DNA of 64,000 nt from Quercus robur. Lineage: Eukaryota; Streptophyta; Magnoliopsida; Fagales; Fagaceae. Numbering within the stretch: the stretch's first letter is position 1; every line of letters starts with the position of its first letter. The notes below the pieces were generated by a model. The model was given only the letters and a program-made list of their open reading frames with translations, was not told the DNA's origin and ran no database searches. Of this stretch, positions 45,349-57,697 are shown one piece after another. The position numbers were made by a program, and so were the translations under genes. The stretch lies in assembly GCF_932294415.1 (NCBI RefSeq), contig NC_065541.1, positions 32,769,790 through 32,833,789 of the forward strand, read 5' to 3'.

Positions 45349-48173
45349 TCAGAAGAGTAGCCTATATTTATCTACCCAAATGGACAAAAGCTGACTAAGA
45401 TTGTTTGTTTCTGTATATATTACATCGCTGCAAACCATAATTCTTGAATCTGAGCAGATAATGTTAGCATTGTGAAGGGTGAAACCATGAATGACGGGCA
45501 AAGGAAAACCTTGTACAAGGTGTGAGTTTGCATATGGCAAGAAAACCGTTTGAATAACTGTCCACATCACAGGCTGCAACAGGACGATATTGAAACTTTT
45601 TATTAATAAACATGCAAAATAAAATTTTATTTTGAGTAATTGCTATGTTTAAAAGTACCTGAACTAGATATAACCGCAGATTACCAATATTGCTCCACTT
45701 TAATGACATTGTGAAGTCATTTAATTTCACACTTCCAGCAAGGTTATTCCCTGCAACTTTAACTAAACCTGAGGCCCGAATTACCTGCACCAATTGAAAG
45801 CAATAGGGCAATTCCACTCATGAAAATGAATATTAAAAAATAATGAAAGAGCATCACATTCTTCATATTTACCGTTTAAGAGACCCAAAAAAAAAAAAAA
45901 AAAAAAAAAAAAAAGAAGAGAGGAGGGGAATGGGGTGGAGGCAAACACTTTTCAAGTTGCACAAATTTGGATAAGGAACTACAAAAAGATACACATGAAC
46001 AAGAAAAAAGCCCATATATTACAAATGTAACTTGCGATTTAACATGCATAAACTATGCATCTCACAACAGTGTGCAAACCATATAATTGAAAATCCTTAT
46101 AGCTTCAACTGATCATGTTTGACAGAAACCAACAGGTGCTCCTTTCTATGTTGTAATTTTACATAGGACTTAGAAGTTACAGAGAAAAACTGGGATTAAT
46201 CCAGTTTCCAAATGTACAAAGGTGAAAGGATTGCATCTTGGTGTAGTGCTCGTTAATGCCTGATTTCAATGCGTCAAGGTTCTATCGTTTTGTCAAAAAA
46301 GAAAAAATGGTAATGAACTAAGTTTATGGTGTCCACGCTTAGCAAGGGGCAACTTCTTCAGTTTAATTTTTCCCATAGGTGAATATGCTGAATGTTAATG
46401 ACCAACTGCTACTTATATCTCATAAGATAGAAACATATTGCCTAAGATGATTATAAAATTTTAATACTGTTGATAACGTAATTTAAAGAGACATATGCAG
46501 ATGTCCCTCAGCACTCCTCTCAGCTGTGCCCTTCATGTCAAAAACCAGTCCCAACCTCATGTCCATGACCAAATCAACCACTTGATCTTATCACATTACC
46601 ATTGATAATGATTATGCAAAATTCAAGCATTTCAGATTGATGGAGACGAGAGAAGGATTTGAGAAACGATTAGAGTATCAATCAGCAACAAGATAGGAAA
46701 ACAGAAGCAAATAAAAGAACATAATACAAAAACAACGAAGACAAAGATCAAAATTGTTATTTCATCCATCAAAAAGCTTACCAATGAGATGCACGCAACC
46801 GGCACTACTTCGTCTGCTTCCAAAACATCTATTATCAAGTCTACATTAATGGTTGCATCAATATTTTTCTCTGAAATAATTACAAGTGGAGGAGAAGATA
46901 AAGAAATATTCAAAGTCATATCATCATTGGGATATTTCTTGTACAGTTGGGGAACAATGAATCTCCATCCGGCAGTGTTCAAAAGAGACTGATCCGGCAC
47001 TTTGTCCACAATCCATTGCATAAATGTTGCCTAAACAGAGAAAACATGTTTATTTAACAAGAGAATATACATCAGAAACAACAACTATAAGTAATAGCAA
47101 TATAATGCTGTTACAATTAATGTTTAATAGATATAATAAAGAAGGATATTACAAAAGAGCACATGCTTACTCATTTCAACAATATAAGCAAGAATCTTTA
47201 AGATGGATCATGCAGAAATATAATCTTTGCAGAAGTTCCAGACTTACATTATAGTACAAAGCTGACGCAGAGTTAAAGACAGCCTCATCTAATGAAATTC
47301 CAACCATTTTAGATGAATCTGGGCAGAAAACTGATGTTTTTGAATTTTCACGATGGTATCCAAGGACTGGATCTCTTTTTCTTTCTGTGAACAACCCATT
47401 GATCTCAAATCCAACAGAAGCATTACTCAACAAAGGGTCATTTACAAAAGTTACATTTAGAGAAGCATTATCATCTACTGGGATTTCTTTTGGAAGAGCT
47501 TGCAGGAAGGTATCAAGCTTCAAAATCCCTTCTTTAAGTTTCTTAGTAATAGCACTTTCCACCGCAGACCCTATTTGCTCTTCAAAAGCGTCAATCATCC
47601 TGCCAGATTACAAGAAAAAAAGTGTTAAAGAACGGTGAGTAAGCAGACAACCCTCGTTTTTGTCTGAAATGTATGCAAAGCAAATTCATCCACAATGTAT
47701 GTACTGAGTTCTTTCATTTTTTGTGAGTGAGTCACTCCGAGGGAAAAAAGGGTAGGTAAGGGGGGAATCAAACTAGTGACCCCAGCTCAAGAGGCCAAAG
47801 GACAATTGGAATTTAAAGGAGTAATAACATCCACAATGCAGCCACAATAATAATGCACATCATACAGAGAAATAAAATAAAGGGGGGAAAAAAAAGCAAT
47901 CTAAAATTGCTTGTATGGAGAAGCAAGGCACCCAGCGTTACTTTAGTTTTACCTACCCATACAAAACAAAAAGATTTTTTTTTGGTTGTTGCTAACAAGG
48001 GTGTCTAGAGCTATTCAAGCATCTGACTATTCTCCCAAAAATGTGAAGACTAGTCCTCCTGTCCTATACACGCCAGGTAATTACCCGGAGGAATCCCTTG
48101 GGGTTGGCCCCAAGATGCTATCTAAAAAAACAAAAATATTTAAAACCACAGGAAAAATATAATGGGGAAAAAG

Positions 48174-48204
<31 letters not shown>

Positions 48205-50364
48205 CAATCTGTTCTCCATTATCATTAAAGCCGTAAGAAGGCAATTGTATTCAAACTATAGCTTTTTGTAGTATTAAAAGGGAGTGGAGCGTTGCTTGTG
48301 AACAAAATGCTAATCTTCCTTCTAGATGTTTGCATGAGGAAGCAGTATTTTCAACATCAAACCTGACTGACAGTTTTGACATCTGGAACTATCAAGTTAG
48401 CTCATCAGCTTTCCAAATTATAGAGTACTGATTTCAGGGACAAACCTCATTGTATAGTTTTTTGTATTTTAGGAATCATTGTATAGTAAAGTTTGCAAAA
48501 GAAGAGATTCAATGGAGAGACCAAATAAGAATACATAGTACTAATGTATAGCAGGCAGTAACACCAGGGGAAGGCTGGGAGGTATGGTAGTTTAGATGAT
48601 TTAACCATTATGATTCAGCCACCCAAAAAAAAGATTTAATCATGAATGAAGACCAATGATTACAAAAATAATAAGAAGGCCATACCCAATGCACAAAACT
48701 CCCACTTTTGTAGGGTTTGGGAGAGGTCATAGTAGGCAGCCTCACCCCCAATTTTTGGGAGAGGCTGCTTCCCGGACTTGAACCTGATCTGTCACTTTGA
48801 TGGAAGGCACTTGCCATTGATAAATAATAATTTTTTTCAAAAGGGGAGAGATATCAAATGTACAATGCATGCATTTGAACCACTCCTAAAGAATTACAAA
48901 CTAGGGTTCAAAAATCTATTAAATCAAGATTAGGCGATGAAATGATGCTACCCAAATCATGGCCCTGAAAGTCGGAAGGAAAAAAAGAGATTTTGTACTT
49001 AAGCAGTAGTAGTTAAATCTTAAATGACAGTTTGTCTTTCATATTTAGCTTTCTTGTCACTCATCAGAAAGGCCAAAAGCTGAACCATAAATACTATTTG
49101 AAGGGTATGTGCGAGTGCACACACACTTATCACTTTAATGAGAGGAAGTGCTAGAATATGCACACACAAAAAAGGAATTTAAACATTAATACTAGATCAT
49201 TGGAAAGAAAAACTGCCAGATTCTAGTACACTATGAGCAAAATTCCCATCTTTTTTTTCCCTGATAATTAAACGAAATTCAAAACAACTAGGATAAATAT
49301 GATACACCAATGCCTAATAAACAAATTGAGTTACAAGAAAAAATTACATACCCTTGATAGAGCCAGGACGCTCCTCCATCCAATTTAATTGAAATATCTT
49401 TAACATAACAACCACAGTCCAAAAGGGAAAGCTTCAGAGTCCCTTCCTGGTTGCCCAAGCCTAAAGTAAGCCCCACTTCCAAGCCTTCAACCTTACCCAG
49501 GAGCAGCACCCATCAAATTCCCTTTGTTAATGGGCACATGAGAAATGAGCAAATAAATACAAAAGACAAACCAAACAGGCTAAGAGTCCTATGAAGCACT
49601 TTTTTTTTTTGTTATAATTTCACAAACCAGTCCTAGATTAAGGAGGGTTGTGGTAGGTTGACTGTCAAACATGAACCCAAAGATAAACTCCCTAAGATAA
49701 CCGAATTCAGAGAAAAAGAAAGAAAGTACATCGATGTCAATATCTTTCAAATTCATAAGACAACTTTTTTTTTATTATAGGTAGATAGTAGGGAAAGGGG
49801 AGGTGGGGTTCAAACCACAGACATGGGGTGCCACGAAGGACATCATTACTGCAGGGAAAACTCAGATAATTTTTATAACCCAAAATTCAAGGGGAAACTT
49901 TCAAATTCATAGACATAAAGGGCATGTCCTATGTCTAGAGTAAACTCAATGAGAACCAGCCAATTACTCTAGGAACAACAATTCATCCTCAGATTCCAGG
50001 TAATTGCCACACAATAAAAAGGGTAACTACCTAATGCTGGTAAGTGGCATTATTGTCGCAATGATAACCAATTTGAAAGTTCCCTATAATTCCAACTATA
50101 TAACACAAAATAAAGAAACTAAGTTTCCTTCCAAGAACATTTAATGAATTAAACCATATGTCATGTTCTAAAAGATTTGCATGAATCAGGAAAAAAAGAT
50201 CTGATAAATCCAAGCCAACTAATAAACAAGAAAAAACCAGCTAAACAACTACCGTATGCCAAATGAGAAGCACAACCTACTGATAGAAATCATGCCCTAA
50301 TTGAATATAGTCTCCCAAACAATTCTGAATTTTCTAAGTTTAAGAGACCAACAATGCCAATATC

Positions 50365-50396
<32 letters not shown>

Positions 50397-51413
50397 TATA
50401 ATAATAATAATAATAATAATAGGTGAAGCTGAGGAAACTCAAATTACAATTTCAAATTAGAGTTCCAATTTTGCACCATGCGTCCTAAATTATTTATTTT
50501 TAAAGAGTTTTATTTCTTAATTTTAGAATCAAATGTGGGAACACATTATAAATATTTATCCCATTAAATTATTAAGTACAAAAACTATAGAGTCTAAAAT
50601 AAATGAACCAAAAAAAAAAAAGTGTTTCACAATAATTAAAAAAATGGACAATTTTCTTTTTATACCTAATAATATCATTACAATTTTTTTTAAAGATTTA
50701 ACAAAATATAAAAATACAATCAATCTTATATATATATATATATATAAATTATATTATGCAAAGTGAATCCATGCATATGATACATGCCTAATTAACATTC
50801 AAACGCACCTAACAAATGAAACCCAGATGCAAATCTCAATATTTGCATCAAATTTAGCTACAATTAATTCCAACAATGATACAAAGCACTGTAAAGCCAC
50901 CAATTTCCCATTCAAACTCACCCAACGAACAAATCCCAATTCCTCAAAACTCTAAAACTTGAGCAATACCTGAACAGAAGCAGTCCCACTATCCGAAATC
51001 TCAACCGGCACAAGCCACGTACTATAAGAATAATACCAATTCATACTCAAATTACAAGTAGCCCCTGACACAATAATCGAAACCCCTGCATCACCAAGCT
51101 TCGCATACGACTCGGAAACATTGATTTGGTATATTGTAGTATCTGAGAGGACCATTTGAACGCTACCCACAAACGGGATCTTTATAGATTTCTCAATCTT
51201 GGGCAGTTGGAGTGGGACTATTGAAGAAACAGCCTTTTCTATGAGCAAGTCTTTGACAAAATCAAGGCCTCGTTGGGATATGACTATGGAGGTGAAGGCT
51301 TCGTCGGTATTAGGTTGGAGATGGGATTGGGATTGTGTGGGACTGGGAATGAAGAGAGAGGCTATGCCTATGAGGATGTACAGAATGGAAGTGGGTGCCA
51401 TTGGCTTTTTCAT
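45349..51413 (-). CDS. LBP/BPI-related secreted lipid-binding protein
   Basis: Exons (minus) 51413-50970, 49491-49352, 47599-47248, 47030-46782, 45784-45659 and 45573-45349 join in phase with GT-AG borders to 511 aa. The family binds lipids such as lipopolysaccharide; plant LBR proteins take part in responses to bacterial LPS. Residues 1-30 (MKKPMAPTSILYILIGIASL and on) form a signal peptide. The N-terminal BPI domain starts at SIVISQRGLDFVKDLLIEKA, with the helix and strand pattern LQLPKIEKSIKIPFVGSVQM. Two cysteines (C120 in SGATCNLSMNW and one in LLDCGCYVKDI) fit the conserved BPI disulfide. The C-terminal half (GWRFIVPQLYKKYPND, GFPLPVIHGFTL) is the second BPI domain. Length agrees with Arabidopsis LBR-1/LBR-2. 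An upstream in-frame ATG at 51512 would hide the signal peptide, so 51413 was chosen. Intron 1 contains a dispersed repeat, intron 2 an Au SINE. Confidence 0.92.
48175..48204. repeat. (GA)n microsatellite in intron 2 of the LBP/BPI-like gene
   Basis: Fifteen GA units without interruption. Confidence 0.9.
48665..48812 (-). mobile_element. Au SINE
   Basis: On the minus strand: AGATCAGGTTCAAGTCCGGG with the B-box GGTTCAAGTCC (plus 48774-48784). Then GAAGCAGCCTCTCCCAAAAA, GGGGTGAGGCTGCCTACTAT, CCCAAACCCTACAAAAGTGG, and GTGCATTGGGTATGGCC near the 3' end. This is the order of the Au SINE family known from many flowering plants. It lies in intron 2 of the LBP/BPI-like gene in the same orientation as the gene. 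Confidence 0.75.
50371..50735. repeat. Dispersed AT-rich repeat, copy 2
   Basis: Partner of 23153-23470 (same word order), here inside intron 1 of the LBP/BPI-like gene. Preceded by (TA)n and followed by TA-rich sequence. Possible Helitron-like family; not proven. Confidence 0.65.
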
Positions 51414-51513
51414 ATTTGAGATTGAGACTCTGTTGTGGATTTGGGTTTTTGTGGGTTGAAAGGAAGACTTCAAATTCAAGACACCTCTTTCTTTGTGTAG
51501 TACAAGTATCAAA

Positions 51514-53520
51514 CTCCTTTTATCAAATGTCAGGAATGCCCATATAATATATGTTGTACAGTATATAATATAATATGTTCTAGTACACTTTATTCATTCA
51601 AAATCACTCTATGCATTGGAAAGACATGAGTTTTAATCCACAAACGTGTGTCATTCCGTTGGACTGTTCAGTTTTATATTTTTAATCCTCTCTACTTTTC
51701 CCTATTTGATTTTCGTGTAGATCATTATTCTATTTAGTATTTATAGATTCATAAAAGTAACATAAATAAAGGAAAAAAAAAATTAACCTTTAGAACTTTC
51801 ACATTAGTATATGTATAACAGAAAATTGTATCCAATTTACACAATTTTGCTTAAAAAATACTCACATCAATCTGTGTATAATTGTATAAATTTACAAGTT
51901 TGTTACAGTAACCGTTTAAATTTTCACTATTCATTTTGTATTTAGTTGTTTATTATTTTTTTATGTATCTAGGGTATGAAGGAAGAGAGTAAATGATAGT
52001 TGTTGTGTGTGAAGAAAAATAAACAATTTAAAAAATCAAGAATAATTGATTTAATAAAATGTAGTATAAAATAGATAAGTTGATGTGAGATGTTAAAAAT
52101 AAGAATGTAAAATAGAAAAAATAGGTTTTTATACTAAAATAAACAAAAATTTATGCACGAATGGATGTAAATGCTCTAACAAATTTTTCTAACAAAACTT
52201 GTTATAGATAGTGTATTCATCCTGAGATAATTTCGGGTTTGCCTTTGTTTGCTATCCACTCTGAGCCAATGAACCCACTAAATTGGCCCAATATATATAT
52301 ATATATATAATATGTTTTACTCTTCTTCTTTTTTTACCCCCTAAAATAAATAAAAAACTGAACACTCTAGCCCTAATTTTCTTTTTAAAATTCAATTGAA
52401 ATAAGTTTGAATATGATATTTTTAACAATATCTTGATCTTTTTAAACAGTACACAAAAAAAGCTCAATAACAAACCAATTTAATCTAAAATCTAGAAAAA
52501 AAAATTACTAAGCCTAACAACAAAATTAGAGATTTGTTAATCTTAAACCTTACAAAAAATCCATTTAGATCTTAATAAATTTGAATTAAATCAATCAAAT
52601 GGGAGATTTATGGATGGATGTTTGCTTGGTTATGTAGTATGTACATTGAAAGAGATGTAACTCATATAATTGATAATAAAGATATTATACAATGATTTTA
52701 AAATATGAAATATCGTAGAAAGTAATTGTAAAATTTTATGTATTTTAGTTTTTTTTTTTTTTTTTTTCATTGTGCTTATGATGTTGATATATTCAAGGTT
52801 TCTTTTATTTTAAATTTTGTATAATTTATATTTCCTATTAAAACCCTAAAAAATAATCCTGCGGGCTACCATACAAAGACTTTTGTTTTTTAATTTGTTT
52901 TGGGTAGGTTGGTCAATGGCCAATATGCTTTGGCATCTTCCATCAAAAAAGGAAATATGCTTTGGCATCACTGCATCAACATCAGTAAAATTGTTATTCA
53001 GACCAAAAAAACAAAAACAGATGAAAAACCTTCCAAGGCCTCATAAATCATAATCATAAATGCTAAATCCCTCCGAGATGAATCCCCAGGGAAAATGGCG
53101 TTACAGGCTAGGATTTCAATTTCCAAGATTCTCGTCCTTGACGGAGCATGTCACTTTTTTTTTGGCTGTTTTCTTTCATTATTGGCTTCTGGGATCAGTT
53201 CAATCTTCCATTTGGCTTGAGAAATGAAAAAAAAAAATTTGAGAGAATAGAAAAATAGGGAAGTGATAAAAAAAGTAGAAAGATATAAAAAAGAAAAAAG
53301 AAAAAAAAAAAAAAGAAGATTTTTCTCAAATGTATTCGATTGGGAGAATGAAAAAAAAAGGAGAGATGAAACACACATTTGTTTGGTTGAGAAGAAAAAT
53401 GACAAGATAGAAAATAGAGTTTAAATTTATTATTGTGCCCTTATTAGATAAAATAAAAAGTTACCCACTATATTTTTATTAAAAAAATTGTGTACAAATG
53501 GAGACTTCATTTAAAAAAAA
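51514..53520. other. AT-rich intergenic DNA
   Basis: No gene. A TA run lies at 52292-52309 and a T-run at 52750-52767. 53340-53480 shares a segment with 62970-63100 ('tttggttgagaagaaaaatga', 'ccttattagataaaat'), so it is a dispersed repeat probably related to a Harbinger-type MITE. Confidence 0.5.
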
Positions 53521-53523
53521 AAG

Positions 53524-53571
53524 GGAGGGGTAAATTGCAAAGTACACCCATAATGTTTGGGGTTACTTAGA
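53524..53571. mobile_element. Terminal fragment of the Pack-MULE's family
   Basis: 53529-53560 (GGGTAAATTGCAAAGTACAC-like, then CCCATAATGTTTGGGG) matches the outermost bases of the MULE at 23691. After about 45 bp the similarity is cut by the poly(T) of LINE B, so the LINE probably inserted into this element or next to its remnant. Confidence 0.6.
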
Positions 53572-53618
53572 TTTTTTTTTTTTTTTGGAGAAAAATCCCC
53601 TCTGGGGTAGAGATCTTA

Positions 53619-56600
53619 TTATTGCATTTGTAATAAATCGAGTTGATACACCTCAAAAACGTCTGGTGGAACAGACTCCATCCAAACCAAAAAAGGAACA
53701 CTGGCAGCTTGTCTAGCAAGCTTGTGAGCCACACAATTTCCTTCTCTATTAATATGCTGAATTGAAATAAAAGAAAAACAAGAAATTAAGCTTTTGATAT
53801 CTAACAGGACATGTCCCATAGCCGAAAGGTCCATGTGCCCTCCATTAATAGAGGTAATAGTGTTTGTAGAGTCTCCTTCCACAATCACTCTGTCAAAACC
53901 GAGTTCCTTAGCAAAAACCAAAGCTCGGCGAGCCGCTAGCACTTCCACCATCTCCACCGAAGCAGGTAGTGGAATTTGTTCTGAGAGAGCAGCCATAACT
54001 AATCCTTGTTCATTCCGGATTATAATGCCGATGCCAGCTAGTCCAGCTTGTGAGAAAACCACTCTGTCGAAAATTCGCCTTGACACAGGTTTCAGGTGGT
54101 GGTCTCCAATGTACTGCACGAGCTGTCCGTGGTATCTTGGCATGTGTAGGACGCAGCTGCTAAAATTCCTTGAGAGCATCGAAAGTCGAGGTCGGAATCT
54201 GACCCAATGGAATTGCCGTTTCATCCAGCCGGACCTTATTGCACCTCATCCAAATTGCAGAGACTATCATTGCGAAAAGCTCGAAAGAAGTTTTCCCAAG
54301 TGAAGCTCTATCAATCACTTCGAGAAAGGATGCGCAGTGAGTTATGTTTGCCTGAAGTTGATTGAAATGGACTTTCCATGTGTCAATCAATTTCGGACAA
54401 GACCAGACCGCATGCAGAGTATCCTCTGCGTTAAGCTTGCATTCCGGACATAGCGCATCGTCGAGAACCTTTCTTTTAACAAGGTTGGCCCGAGTTGGCA
54501 AGGAATTATTCCCGGCACGCCATAGAAGGTTCTTGACTCGGTTTGGAACCTGGAGACGCCAAATAGCCTTCCACACCGTCGTAGCGTCCTCTGCACCTAT
54601 GCTACTAGCTGCCTCTGTTTCAGCAGAGTCGGTACCCAGACCTGACCGAGAAGACCCCGTCCCGGGTATGGGGCCAGTATGGAACGTCTTCTCTATTGAA
54701 AAGACTAAGTGGAATGGCCTTAATGAGTGCAGCTTCCTCAAGTACAAAACACCTATCAATCTCATCCTCCTTCCAGCACAAACTATCATGATTTATTAAG
54801 CTATAAACCCTTGCATCAGCTTGACCGTCTATTACAGGGGATAAAATCATGCCTTGCCAAGACCCAGGTAGCCAAGCATCACCGTAAATGCGAACTTTAG
54901 AACCATTCCCGATTCTCCATTTCAAACCTCTCCTGATGATTTCTCTTCCCTTCAAGATGCTTCTCCAAGCAAAGGATCCTCTATTTTCCTTAGCATCAAA
55001 AATGGTCCCATGTGGGAAAAATTTAGTTTTGAAAAACTTGTAGAATAGAGAATCTTGGTTTTGTAATAAACGCCAAATTTGCTTGCCAAGCATTGCATCA
55101 TTAAACTTTTGTAATTTCCAAAAACCCATACCTCCAAGCGATTTAGGCCTACACATTTTACTCCATTTAACCCAATGCATATGCCTTCTAGTGCCTCGTT
55201 GACCCCACCAAAACTTCCGAATCATTGCCTCGATCTCATGGCAAAGTGTAATAAGAAGCTTAAAGCAGCTCATAGAATATGTGGGAATGGCTTGCACTAC
55301 CGCCTTCAAAAGAACTTCCCTCCTAGCTTGGGATAGAATTTTCTCCTTCCACCCTTGAAACTTTTTCCAAATCCGATCTTTGATGAAAGCCAAGCTTATT
55401 TTTTTGTTCCTTCCCAAAAAAGATGGCAAGCCTAAATATTTTTCATACCGCTTTACTTTAGGAACACCAAGCAGGTCTATGATGGAATCATGAATCCCTC
55501 TATCCGTGTTTTTACTGAAGAAAAGAGTGGTTTTATCTCTATTCAGCTTTTGTCCGGATGCATCTTCATAAGTAGAAAGAAGGTCCTGGATGTGCATACA
55601 TTCCTGGACCAAAGCTCTGTAGAAAAGCAAGCTATCATCTGCAAAAAATAAATGGGTTAATCGGGGTCCACTTCTGTAAATAGATACACCTCTAATCTCG
55701 CCAGAGGCAGCTGCCTTAGCTAGTAAGCCATGCAAACCCTCAGTACAAAGAAGGAAGAGATATTGAGATAAAGGATCTCCTTGTCTGAGTCCTCTGCTAG
55801 GGTGGATGATGTGAGATGGCTCCCCATTAATCAGAATGGAATAAGTGACAGTAGTGATACATTCCATCATAAGATCAACCTATTTTCTGTGAAAACCCAT
55901 CTTTTCCAATAAACCCTTCATAAAGGACCATTCAACTCGATCATAAGCCTTGCTCATGTCAAGTTTAAGAGCCATAAAACTTGTATTACCACTCTGATGA
56001 TTTTTCATGTAATGTAAGGTTTTGAAAGCCATAAGAATATTGTCAGTAATTACCCTGCCAGCCTGGAAAGCACTCTGGTTCTCGGAAACAATAAGTGGTA
56101 ATAAAGGTTTTAAACGATTTGCCAACACCTTCGAAATCAACTTGTAAATAACATTACAGAGACTTATGGGTCGAAATTCAGATATTTTTTCAGGGTTCTT
56201 CACTTTGGGAATAAGAGTAACATAAGTGAAATTAAACTCCTTAGGAATATGACATGAATTCAAACAATCCAAAACCGCTTTGGAAACATCATCTCCAATC
56301 AAATGCCAAAAAGATTGAAAGAAAAGAGGGGGCATACCATCAGGACCCGGAGCCTTGAGCGGGGCCAACTCTTTCAGTGCAATGTCGACCTCATGTCTTG
56401 TGAATTCCTTAGTCAAGCTATTATTCATATCTTCAGTGACTAAAGGCTGGATGACCTCCAACACAGCTTGAGCACCAGCTGGTCTAGAGGATGTAAATAA
56501 GCTAGAATAAAAGCCATAAACTATATCTTCAACCTGTGATCTATCCGTGCACCAAGAGTTGGATTCATCAAGCAGGCCCACAATTCTATTACGTCGAAAT

Positions 56601-57697
56601 CTCTGAGAAGCTTTATTGTGGAAGAATCGGGTATTGCTATCACCAGATTTGAGATGCAAAGCTCGTGCTCGTTGCTGCCACATCAAGCTTTCTTTTTCAA
56701 GCAACTCATTCATTTCAACTCTAAGAATTCGCACTGCTTCAAAGTCCGCCCCTTGTGCCGCCGCAAATTCTGCCCTTTCTAGGAGTTTAGACTTCTCCTC
56801 AATCTGTTTCTTCACACTACCAAAGGAGCGTTTGCTCCACTCCACTAGCTTTTCCTCACAAAGCTTGATTTTCTCCAGCACTATCTGAGAGGACGAGTAT
56901 GGCATGTGAGTCATCCAAGCCTCCCTAACAGTATCACCACAACCACTCTCTGTTAGCCACATGTGTTCAAATCTAAACAATTTGCATTGTCTGCCCACAA
57001 TACCTTCAGGCTTGACAACTATGGGATAGTGATCAGAGACATTAGATCTAATACATTGCACCTGTGTGGCTGGATTCATCGCAAGCCAAGCTCGTGTAGC
57101 TAGAGCTCGGTCAAGCCTTTCCAAAACCATACCGTCGCCACGTTTGCCCCGCCAAGTATATTTTTTACCCACATACCCCAAATCCAGAAGTCCACAATCA
57201 TCCACAACTTCTCTAAAATCTCTCATAGCTGATTCACTTCTCAACGCCCCTCCAAGCTTCTCATGCGATAATAAGATTTCGTTGAAGTCACCGGCCACTA
57301 ACCATGGCAAGCTGAATTTCCGATCAAGAGTTCGCAATAAATCCCAAGTCTCATGCTTCCTCCTAGTTTCTGGCATCCCATACATACCAGTAAATCTCCA
57401 AGAGTCATCCTTCCCTTTGTTGACGATGACGTCAATATAGTTGAGGGAAGATGAATCTACAGTAATTTGCACCGTGTTCTTCCAAAGCAAGGCCAGTCCG
57501 CCAGCCCTCGTAACTCTTGGAACAACCCACTTCTCATCAAAATGTAAATCATCACATAACTTCCTCAGCCTATCTTCGTCTGCCCAAGTCTCGACCAAGA
57601 ACAGGACAGCAGGATCTTGTGCCCGCATTAACAATGCAAGCTCATGAATGGTGCGTTGGTTCCCAAGCCCCCACACGTTCCAGCATAACCAACTCAT
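53619..57697 (-). pseudogene. LINE B ORF2: endonuclease, reverse transcriptase, RNase H (broken)
   Basis: 57697-55880 encodes an apurinic-type endonuclease (start LCWNVWGLGNQRTI, VSDHYPIVV near the domain end) and the front of the RT (PGPDGMPPLFFQ, MALKLDMSKAYDRVEW). A TAG at 55882-55880 then interrupts; the same frame goes on from 55879 with LRQGDPLSQYLFLLC and FADDSLLF, the variant YxDD active site. Near 54625 the frame shifts into the zf-RVT part (CPECKLNAEDTLHAVWSCP). A TAG near 54165 and a second shift near 54070 precede the RNase H domain (VEGDSTNTITSI, HINREGNCVAHKLARQA), which ends at 53619. Four lesions in about 4 kb mean no active protein. Confidence 0.85.
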
